A DNA stretch of 64,000 bases. Source: Tribonema minus. Lineage: Eukaryota > Sar > Xanthophyceae > Tribonematales > Tribonemataceae. The notes under the pieces are model-generated. The model was not told the DNA's origin and did not search any database. It saw only the letters and a list, made by a program, of their open reading frames with translations. Both the position numbers and the translations under genes were made by a program. Where the stretch lies: contig JAFCMP010000546.1 of assembly GCA_017506865.1 (NCBI GenBank), positions 124,001 to 188,000 on the forward strand, read 5' to 3'. Positions 56,200 to 64,000 of the stretch are shown piece after piece (the first letter of the stretch is position 1; each line of letters opens with the position of its first letter).

Positions 56200-59100
56200 A
56201 AACACAAATACATACCTGCTCGCACAGCGACTCGCCGCCGGCGCCGCCGCCGCCGCCGTGCCGCCGCGCACGCACGCAGTGCCCCGGCGCCACGCCGAAC
56301 AGCGCTGCGCGCGGCCGGTGCATCGCCGACAGGATGCCCTCGAGATCCAGCGGCAGCAGGCGCGGCGCCAGCGCGGCGAGCACTGCCACGGCGACGCGCA
56401 GCAGCGCGGGCCAGCGCTCAACCACAAAGAGGTCCAGGACGCGCGCCGCCGCGGAGCACCTGTGGGGGACAGTGGGGGGGGGAGGGGGGGGAACTGCGCC
56501 GTGAGCACTGCTGTTGTTTGCGCCTTGAGGATTAGGGTTAAATTTGGGTTAGGGTAGGACGTTGGCACCTGCGCGCGCAACGGGCGGCGACAGGGGGCGG
56601 CGTGTGGGGTACTGCGTCATGAGCGCTGCCACCGCTTGCGCCTGCGGGTTAGGGTTAGGTAGGGTTAGGGCCAGCGCGGCGAGCACTGCCACGGCGACGC
56701 ACAGCAGCGCGGGCCAGCGCTCCGCGACAAAGAGGTCCAGAACGCGCGCCGCTGCGGAGCATCTGCGCGTGCAGCGGGGGGGGGGGGGATACAATACTTT
56801 AAGACAAAGAAGCCTGTGTGATTTACTCAAAGGTGTTGTGCACTCTCAACACACAGGGGCGGGCACATATGCAGTCTCCGGCTGCACAGATTGCACGCGC
56901 CGCTGATCACGACAGTGTACTCCGTAACATGGAAGCAGCTGGTTGACTGCACCCCACACAAGAGAAAGTAAGTTTGCAGGAAAGCGCAGTTGGCAACGGA
57001 GAACGGCTGAGATGGTAAAAGTACCCAAAGGTGTCATCGCACTGGAAGAGCGTCACAAACCAGCGGCTGGCAAACATGCCCACGCTCACGCCGCTGGCCC
57101 CCTTCAAGCAAGTAAATGCACAACTTCAAGGAGAATATTGTACTCCAAAGAAAGTTAACAACATACAAGCAGCCTAGATGGTGAACGTAGCCAAAGGTGA
57201 AAGAGGATAAAAACATTGTGATCTCTCAGACGTACCCAAAGGTGTCGTGGCTCTGGAAGAGCGTCACAAACCAGCGGTGTGCCAACTTGCAGTGACCAGC
57301 TGCACACCAATCAACCAAACGCATATACTTCATGGAGTACGGAAATGCACGTGACAACACGCAAGCAGCGTACATGACGAACGTACCCGAAGGTGTCGTG
57401 GCACTGGAAGAGCGTGACGAACCAGCGGCTGGCAAACATGCCCACGCTCACGCCGCTGGCCTCCATGTGCGCCGCCAGCTCCGGCACGTGCTGCTTGAGA
57501 AGCCGCTGCAGTCACGCACAGGAGAACTTAGATGAGGTGAAAATTTAGATGTAGGATTGGGGTCAGGATAAGGACGGCCAGGGTTAGGCTGCACGCAGAC
57601 CAGCTCAGGGCTGGGGTGAGGGTGCACGCGCTGTCTGCGCAGTCGCTGCAAGGCACAAGCGAGTGCAAGAACAGGTTTCTCTGCCAGTTTCCGTGGAACG
57701 GTCACGGCTGCCTTGCGGTTGCAATTGGAATTGCAACACATGTCGATTTGCTGGCATGATTGATCGACCACAGGCCTTACCCTGCAGTGCTTCTGCTGAG
57801 CGCGAACTGCTGCTCAAGGTCGGCACGTCACCACCTGAAGTAACCCCAAGCACTTGCTATCACCAGTTGAACTTATGGCACATGACACCTCATTACCAAC
57901 CATATCGAATGAACAGCAGAAAGAGTGATCCAGTCACCTTGAGCGCAAACAGGGCAAGCTCCAGGCGGTGGGTGCACCACACGATCTCCATGGCGAGCGA
58001 GCCGTTTTGCTGAGCGTCACCACGTCCAGAAGGTGCAAGTCACCGGTTGAAGTTATAATACATCTTCATGACCAGACTCAGCGCTTGCCGACTCTGTAAC
58101 CCGCCATGTTGAGTTAAGAACAAAACGAGTAATTCAGTTACCTAGAGTACAAACACGGCGAACTCCAGGCGGTGAAGCCCGGGGTGCTACACGCGCTCCA
58201 TGGCGAGCCACTCGCTGAACCAGTGCCCAGAAGGTGCAAGTCGCCATTTGAAGTACGGCACATGTACACCCCTAATGTCAATGACAGGAGACATCAGCTC
58301 ACCTCGAGCGCAAACAGGGAAAACTCCAGGCGGTGCAGCCCAGGGCACCAGACCCCCTCCATGGCGAGCCGTTCGCCAAGCGTGACCAGCCCAGCAAGAG
58401 CAAGTCACCAGTTGAAGTTATGGCACATCAAATCAGAACTTGCCAACTCTGTTTACAAATGTCAACGATAGAAAACATGAGCTCACCTCGAGTGCAAACA
58501 GGGCAAACTCCAGGCGGTGCAGCCCAGGGCACCACACGCCCTCCATAGCGAGCCGTTCGCTAAGCGCGACCAGCGCCCAGAAGGCCTCCTCTTCGTCCTC
58601 CCCGGACGCCTCCAGCAGCGCCAGGGCGACAAAGTTCATGCCCTACGCGTAGGGTATGAAGTTGTGGCGGAGGCATGCGAGGTGAAACGACAAAAACGAA
58701 TTCCTGTGTGCTTGGATGTTGGTGTGGTGCGTGTGCAAGTGCTTCAGCAGAGTTCATGCCCCAAGCGTAGGGCACGATGTCACGGTGAAGTGGTGCGGGC
58801 AGACATGAGGTGAACTGATGTAACCGAATATTCACATGAGGAAGTAACAAATGTAGGGTTAGGGTTAGGGTTAGGGTTAGGGCAAAGTTGATGCCCTAAG
58901 CAAAGGGGCACGATGTCGCGGTGGAGACATGCGGGCCGTCATAGGTGAAGAAGATAATCATGCGCATGCACGTATGAGTAGTGTATTACGTGACATGTTC
59001 AGCAAGATCGACAATGTTGACAACGTCAGCACAGCGCATACGATGCCAAGATGCAGCAGTGCGCGAGTGGCGAGAGCAAACTTACGGCCTCAGTGTTTGC

Positions 59101-62100
59101 AGGTATACATATCACTTGGGCAGCACACGGCCCGAGGCCCACTTGGCAGTAGCTGGCGCGCCGCAAGTGTAGCGGCGGGCGCGCAGCATACAAGTGGGAG
59201 TGTCACCTGCCTTACCTGCACTTGAACCACGACCACCTGCACTTGAACAATGATCACTCCGCACACCACCACTCCTGCTTACCACTTCCGGCCGAGCGCA
59301 AAAACCAGTCCGCTGTCAGCTCAACCTCGCTCTGCCACGGATCGACGCCAGGCGACACCTTCTTTGCGCTCTCAAGTATCTCTTTCAGCCATGCGGTATG
59401 TATGTGGGTTTGAGGCCCACCTGGCTGGCAGAGGTGACACGCCGCGCGCGCAGTGCGAACGCGCGCAGCATGCGCCGCAGCCGCCCCCTTAGCGCGATGC
59501 TGTGCGGCGACGCCACGGACCGACGGCAGGCGACTCCTACGTTGCGCTCCCAAGTACTTGTATCTCTTTCACTTGTGCAGTTTGTGTGTGGTTCACCTGG
59601 CAGCAGCGAACGCGCGCAGCATGCGCCACACGCCACTACCCCTGCTTGTCACTATCTTGTCTGATTCGCTTCCAGCCAAACCTCGCTCTACCACGAATCA
59701 ACCAAGTTGTGACACAAAATAGATACTTAAGTAATCTCTTTCACTCATGCGGTATGTATGCGGTTCGAGGCCCACCTGGCAGTAGCTGACGCGCCGCGCG
59801 TGCAGCGCGAACGCGCGCAGCATGCGCCGCAGCCGCCCCCTCAGCTCCACGCTGCGCGGCGACGCGACGCCCGCCACCGCCTCGCCGTCCGCGTCCTCCT
59901 CGGACAGCGCGCCGGCGTCATCGTAGCCGTCGTCGCCGTCGCCGCCGCCTGCATATTCATTACATTTATAGGAAGCTGGGTCGGTAACAAAGCAGCAACG
60001 AGAGCTCACGGACACAGACAAAATGCATTAGCGCCAGTGGCGTCGCCATGCCCGCCTCCTCGGACAGCGCGCCGGCGTCATCGTAGTCGTCGTCGCCGTC
60101 GCCGCCGCCTGTGTATCCGCCTGCGTATTGATTACATTGTCGTGGGAGGCTGAGTCGGTGACAGAGTAGGCAACGTACAGGGTTAGGGTTAGGGTCAGGG
60201 GTAGGGTCAACTCTAACCAAGCCCTAACCCTAGCCCAAACCCTGAGGACGTTGTATTCATGTTACCGTCTTTCGGCCATGGCACTGCCACTTGAAGCTGG
60301 TCATGCAGTCTCGTTTGGTCTCCCGAGCCAAGAGCGCGCACAGTCAGGGACCCAGCAGAACCAGAAAGCCTGTCGTTCTTGTAAGTGCACTCTACCCTTA
60401 CTCGCCCTGACCGTGATTGTGAGGACAGACGTGCAGACGCCCAAGTTTTGGAGTCCTTTCGCAGGCGAGCGCATGCAACCTCATGTATGTAGAATCTTGA
60501 CCAGGCGCGTCTGCCTCCGCCCAGCACGACCTCTGACACTCCAATCAAAACTTCAACTTCAACTTCAACTGCACATGTCAAACTTAGCGCACGCACCCGA
60601 GACGGCGGGCCACGTCCTCTCCAAATCTGCCTCAATGACGCGGAAGCTCTTTTGATCAGAATTTCAACTTCATCTTCACATTTAAAACTTCAAGTGTGCA
60701 CGCACCCGAGACCGCGGGCCACGTCCTCTCCAGGTCCGCCTCGATGACGCGGAAGCTCGCCGCGAGCCGCTGCTCCGCGCGCGCGGCGCCGCCGCCGTCG
60801 CCGCCGCTGCCGCCCCCGCCGCCGCCGCCACTGCTGCCGTCCAAATCCCCATCGCGCGCCGCCTGCGCCGCCGCCTCCGCCTCCGCCTCAGCGCACAGCC
60901 GCGCGTACGCGCCGGCGGCGCCGCGGCCGGAGAGTGCCGGCGCTGCAGCAGCGCTCGACGCTGCTGCCGCCACCGCCGCCGCCGCGCGCCCGCCGCCGCG
61001 GCCGAGCCACGCCGGGCGGTCGTGGAGAATGTGGAGGTACAGCGCGGCGCGCTTGCGCGGGGGGGCGGCACGCGGACCCTGCGCCGGCAGGTGCAGGGGG
61101 GGCAGGGGGGGGGGGGTAAGCTGGGCAGCACGGCGGCTCGTGTGGCAACTAGAAGCGTGTGATTCGGAGGGGGTCATGCGGTCGCCTGCACGAATTGCGC
61201 AGCGTCACTCAGGCGGCGCGTTGCAGTGATGAGCGGGGCGGCTCACGTGGCAGCTAGAAGCGTGTTGTTTGGAGGAGTGTATGTGGTCGCCTGCACGGGC
61301 TGAAGAGCGTTCGCGGCGGAAATCAGCGCGGTGCTCTGCGGCACGCGGCGCGCCGGACCTTGCGGCGCGTGCCAGGCTCGGCAATGGTTGCGTTGCTGCG
61401 TGCGGGGTTGCGACATATCCTGTACCATGATCTCTCAGCCCTTGCTATTTGCTCAGTCACTGAACTGGACCCTGTGCTGACGGAACTAATCAGCCAGTGC
61501 GCAACTCAACTGCAGCCTCCTCTGCCACTGTGTACTCCATGCTTGGGGTGACAGGGTCCTGCACGCCACAACACCCAATGACTCCGACTCGGAGCAGGAC
61601 TCGACACTCACCCGCAGCACGCGCCGGAACAGCGGCGCCGCCGCCGCACACGCAAGCAGCTCCCGCCACCTGCTGCAGACGCTTTGCACACGGCACAGGT
61701 CCGCTGCGTCCATGTACGCCGCCGCCGCCGCCAGAGCGCGCGCTGCGCCGCCGCTGCCGCCGCCACGCAGCAGCGCCTGCGGCAGCAGCAACTCGCCAAG
61801 CGCCGCTGCCTCCGCCGCCGCCGCTCCCGCCGCTGCGCTTGAAGCCGGCGACGCGTCTGCCAGCGCGCCTCGCTCCGCTGCCGCGCTGTCTGACGGCGCG
61901 CACACCGAGCTGGAGCGCGTCAGCGCCGCCGCCACCGCGGCGGCGACGCTCGCGGGGGCGAGGAGCTGCGGCATCGCGGCGGCGTCATCCGCCGCCGCCG
62001 CTGCCGCCGCTGTCGCGCTCTCCGTCATGTGACCTGCGGCGGCGGCGGCGGCGCCGGAGACGGATGCTCTGTCGCGTGCGGAGGGCGTGCTGCCGCGCGC

Positions 62101-63423
62101 ATCCGCGAGCAGCCGCACCGTTTCCTGGTCGAGCTCGCCGCTGTCGTTGAACGCGTGCGCGCCAGCGAGCGCCGTCGCGCGCCGCGCGTGCCCCGCGCCG
62201 CCGCCGCCGCCGCCGCCGTGCGCCGCCTCGCTGCCGCGGCGCGACGCCAGCCCCATCCCCGGCGGCGCCATCTCCGAGGACGCGCGGCGCATCTCGGCGG
62301 GGCGCTTGGCCATCTTGGCGCCGCCGCCGCCGCCGCTGCCGCCAGCGCTGCCGCCGTCGGCCGTCGCAAAGTGCTTCATGACGCTCGCGGGCAGCGGCAG
62401 CGTGGACGCCGCGCGCCGCCGCCGCCACGACGTCGCTGGCGGCGACGGCTGCGCGCTGCTGCCGCGCGCCGGCGCCGGCGCCGGCGCCGCCGTGACGCCG
62501 CTGACGCTGCCGCCGGTGCTGTGGCGGCGCCGCACGCGCTCCGCGCTGTCGACGCCGTCGCTGGCGCTGCCGCTGATCCTCGAGATCAGCGCGGCGCTGT
62601 ACGAGCCGCTGTGCCGCCGCGGCGGCGTGCCGGCCGGGCGCGCGGCGGCGGCGTGGCGCGGCGGCGGCGCAGGCTCCGCGGCGAAGGACACGCTGTTGCG
62701 CGCGCCGCCCGGCCGCGGCGCCATGTGCGCCGGCGGCGGCGGCAGCAGCAGCGTCGGCGACTGCCACTGCACCGGCCCCTCCCACCCGCTGTCGGAGTCG
62801 GCTTCATCTGTAGACAGCGGCGGTGTCACCACCGGCGCTGCCGCTGTCGCCACAACATCGCAGGCCACAGGTGCGGGTGTAGGCGCACCGGCGTCAGCGC
62901 CGCCGCCGGTGCCGCCGCTGCTGCCGCCGCCAGTCTCCGGAAACGCCGCCCATGGCTCCTCCGCATTGGCTGAGCGCTGATGCAGCGCCGCCGTTCTGGC
63001 CGCCAGTGCCCCTGCCGTCAGAAGCACGCAGTTCCCGCCGCCATCGCCGCCGCCGTCACCACCGCCATCTGCATGCGCCGCCGCCGCCGAGATGCTGCTG
63101 CACGCGCTGCTGGAACGGCTGTGCGCCGCGCTGCCGCCAGCGCCGCCGCCGCCTCTGGCGCCCCCGCCGGAGGTGCCGCCGCCGCCGCTGCTGCTGCTGC
63201 TGCTCGTGAAGGAGCACTCGGAGGCGGCGGCGACGGCGGCGTCGAGCATGAACGCGCCGCCGCTGCCGTCGCCGAATGCCGCCGGCAGCGACATGGCGTG
63301 CTCCAGGGGCGCCGCGCGCGCGTGCAGGAGGGGGGAGGGGGGCTCCGAGGGGGGGCGCGAGGGGTTGAAGTCGGAGGCCGCGCGCGAGGGGAGCGGGGGG
63401 GCGACCCCCGCCGTCGTCATCAT
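55299..63423 (-). CDS. F-box + TBC domain (Rab GTPase-activating) protein, seven exons
   Basis: Exons on minus: 63423-61612, 61078-60706, 59948-59776, 58642-58487, 57505-57387, 56459-56216 and 55526-55299 (stop TAG); 3,105 nt, 1,034 residues, in phase throughout. Residues 1-540 are Ser/Gly/Ala/Pro-rich with many RRxS sites. About 545-604 is an F-box-like segment (YMDAADLCRVQSVCSRWREL, APLFRRVLR). The TBC domain follows: LYLHILHDRPAWLG, arginine-finger motif RVIEADLERTWP (IxxDxxR), glutamine-finger RRVSYCQ|GMNFVALALLEA (YxQ, Q786), EEEAFWALVALSERL, LEFALFALE|RLLKQHVPEL, VGMFASRWFVTLFQCHDTFG and ARVLDLFVVERWPALLRVAV. Both fingers are present, so GAP activity toward a Rab is expected; the F-box would link to an SCF ubiquitin ligase. 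Start: first ATG after an upstream in-frame stop. Nearly every TBC exon has intronic edge copies. Confidence 0.9.
56063..56130 (-). repeat. Donor-edge copy of F-box/TBC exon 6
   Basis: catacctgttcgcacagcga and the following gccgcc-rich text repeat the true exon end at 56211-56262. The donor CAG|GTATG is intact. A (CA)n run at 56154-56196 separates the two. Confidence 0.85.
56154..56196 (+). repeat. (CA)n microsatellite at a splice donor
   Basis: About 20 CA units start roughly 20 nt downstream (in sense) of the exon 6 donor, so the intron begins GTATGTATTTGTG followed by (TG)n. Confidence 0.9.
56640..56775 (-). repeat. Acceptor-edge copy of F-box/TBC exon 6 with telomere-like motif
   Basis: 56674-56765 repeats 56369-56460 over about 90 nt (cgcggcgagcactgccacgg, agcgcgggccagcgctc, aagaggtccag-acgcgcgcc, gcggagca). 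The acceptor is CGCAG|ATGCTCC in place of CACAG|GTGCTCC. gggttagggttaggtagggt at 56646 sits at its exon-distal end, and a second array is at 56528-56556. Confidence 0.9.
57018..57300 (-). repeat. Donor-edge ladder of F-box/TBC exon 5
   Basis: The true exon end (acccgaaggtgtcgtggcac, tggaagagcgtgacgaacca, gcggctgg, from 57385) is copied at 57234 and 57023, with a fragment at 57187. Donors in sense read GGGTACGT (true), TGGGTACGT (57234) and TGGGTACTT (57023). The 57023 copy keeps about 80 nt of exon. Confidence 0.9.
57932..58486 (-). repeat. Donor-edge ladder of F-box/TBC exon 4
   Basis: Four collinear units of about 170-200 nt including the true exon end at 58487. Copies begin at about 58306, 58144 and 57935. 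Each has gcaaacaggg-aa-ctccagg, cggtg, and ctccatggcgagcc, plus intron text like aagtcaccagttgaagttatgg. Donors in sense: CTCGAG|GTGAGC (true and first copy), CTCTAG|GTAACT (second), CTCAAG|GTGACT (third). Confidence 0.95.
58643..58930 (-). repeat. Acceptor-edge ladder of F-box/TBC exon 4, with telomere-like array
   Basis: aaagttcatgccctacgcgt agg at the true start (58630) recurs as agagttcatgccccaagcgtagg at 58749 and aaagttgatgccctaagcaaagg at 58884. The accompanying cacgatgtc-cggtg and agacatg--g phrases repeat too. An array of TTAGGG (58854-58882) abuts the outermost copy. Confidence 0.9.
59135..59775 (-). repeat. Donor-edge ladder of F-box/TBC exon 3
   Basis: The true exon end (ttcgaggcccacctggcagt at 59763, then gcgcgcagcatgcgccgcag) is copied at about 59408 (with over 100 nt of exon, including gacggcaggcgac-type text), 59588 and 59137. 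Units also share intron text ttcca-c-aa-ctcgctctacca and gtatctctttca. The donor in sense is CAG|GTGGGCC in the true copy, CAG|GTGAACC at 59588 and CAAG|TGGGCC-type at 59137. Confidence 0.85.
60030..60140 (-). repeat. Acceptor-edge copy of F-box/TBC exon 3
   Basis: 60050-60110 (cgcctcctcggacagcgcgc, cggcgtcatcgtagtcgtcg, tcgccgtcgccgccgcctg) repeats 59890-59951. Beyond the acceptor, tattgattacatt and gggaggctgagtcggt match tattcattacatt and aggaagctgggtcggt. Confidence 0.95.
60178..60245 (+). repeat. Inverted pair of telomere-like motifs
   Basis: agggttagggttagggtcag (60179) faces ccaagccctaaccctagccc (60217), so the two arms could pair. Lies in the intron between F-box/TBC exons 2 and 3. 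Confidence 0.85.
60595..60705 (-). repeat. Donor-edge copy of F-box/TBC exon 2
   Basis: 60589-60650 (cgcacgcacccgagacggcg, ggccacgtcctctcc, cctcaatgacgcggaagctc) repeats 60699-60760. The donor TCTCGG|GTGCGTGC is kept. Both copies are followed in sense by GTTGAAG-rich text (60548-60570 holds four consecutive cttcaa units). Confidence 0.95.
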
Positions 63424-64000
63424 GCGCTCCGCCGCTGCTGAGAGAAAGTCCGCCTGGGGCGGCGTCAGGGGGAGGCGTGCGCAGCATGGGTCGTGAGTGC
63501 GCAGTCAGCACGCGTGGCGGCAGAGGCAGCGGCGGTGGCGGCGGCGCGTCACGGCCTGCTTCCGCCATTCGGTCTGTTGTCACAGGCTGATGGCATGTGT
63601 TTACCACAGTGCGCCGTCGGTGGGTGGCAGAGTCACTGTAGAGTCACTCGCAGATGAGACTGCTCCATTGTGGACTGTTTTTGTTTTCAATCTGCTAATA
63701 AAGCGTGATGAGCCCATGGTAAAGTAAATCCAGAAAACAATAGTAATAGAGTGAGTAAAAGAGGAACAACAGGGGACGCTGCGCAAAGATCTGGAAGTCG
63801 TCGGGACATACCCCGGGGCCAGCGCATGTCACGCAGCATCCCAACGGTGCTGCAGCTGCTCAGGCTTGCGCCCCATCCTGGCGTCACCAATACCCTGCAC
63901 CTTGAACCATCCGCAGCACTGGGCCGATGTCCCGCAGCACACTGGGCAGCCTAACCTAACCCCAACCCTAACCCGCAGTGCATGCCCAGCAAACCTACCC
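63424..64000. other. 5' flank of the F-box/TBC gene, with an exon relic and telomere-like motif
   Basis: About 63826-63945 resembles the start of exon 49904-50203 of the small membrane-protein gene. A CCCTAA-type array lies at 63952-63975. No intact gene is seen; 63424-63600 is upstream CG-rich leader sequence of the F-box/TBC gene. Confidence 0.5.

Noticed and set aside
58303..58395. Treating each donor-edge copy of TBC exon 4 as an additional coding exon
   Set aside because: The copies lack an acceptor of their own, and the TBC domain reads through without a repeat when the true exon is joined to 57505.
57932..58486. CRISPR-like array of regular repeats and spacers
   Set aside because: The repeats are copies of a TBC exon end with its donor, and the 'spacers' are similar to each other; this is a eukaryotic intron ladder.
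58854..58882. Chromosome end suggested by TTAGGG array
   Set aside because: Arrays are short, in both orientations, and scattered inside introns across the window; coding sequence continues on both sides, so these are interstitial.
60682..61131. Alternative minus-strand frame with Arg-rich translation
   Set aside because: Shadow of the in-phase TBC exon 61078-60706; only the chosen frame gives the IxxDxxR motif and keeps phase with exons on both sides.

Overview
The window is nuclear DNA of a GC-rich eukaryote. Its genes are split by many GT-AG introns, exons and introns carry long GCN/GGN/CAG runs, and interstitial (TTAGGG)n/(CCCTAA)n arrays recur throughout. Three neighbouring genes encode proteins with an N-terminal signal peptide followed by Phe at the predicted cleavage site (ASAFAP-like), the pattern of nucleus-encoded plastid proteins in algae with a red-derived secondary plastid. 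A haptophyte or stramenopile alga is my best inference; the species is not identified.

Layout: 1-10.0 kb, a plus-strand multi-exon gene for a long low-complexity protein of unknown function. 10.9-13.7 kb, a small hypothetical gene bracketed by diverged direct repeats. 14.6-24.3 kb, a plastid cluster: a five-exon ATP/ADP (TLC/NTT) translocase on minus, a TatA/Tha4 protein divergent from it, and a DUF1279 (FAM210-like) protein. 24.8-27.3 kb, a 5'-truncated non-LTR retroelement. 28.6-36.9 kb, an eight-exon minus-strand gene for an Arg/Ala-rich helical protein. 37.8-42.8 kb, a five-exon MAP kinase with a TEH activation motif and a tail of about 590 residues. 44.7-46.0 kb, a single-exon hypothetical protein. 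46.5-50.8 kb, a four-exon small membrane protein. 53.6-54.4 kb, a gag-like zinc-knuckle ORF. 55.3-63.4 kb, a seven-exon F-box + TBC (Rab-GAP) gene on minus.

The most unusual signal is shared by all six large split genes. Their introns contain ladders of decayed partial copies of the neighbouring exon edge, each copy carrying the exon end, the splice site and some flanking intron. Acceptor-edge copies lie upstream of the true exon and donor-edge copies downstream. Copies nearest the true exon are most similar, and the remote ones are barely recognisable. Many keep a consensus GT or AG. This looks like repeated tandem duplication across splice junctions as the main route of intron growth, and it means the true site is always the outermost of several near-identical sites. 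Exon models below were built by hand; the strongest support is that intron phases agree across every junction in five of the genes (one exception, at a (GC)n run, is flagged).
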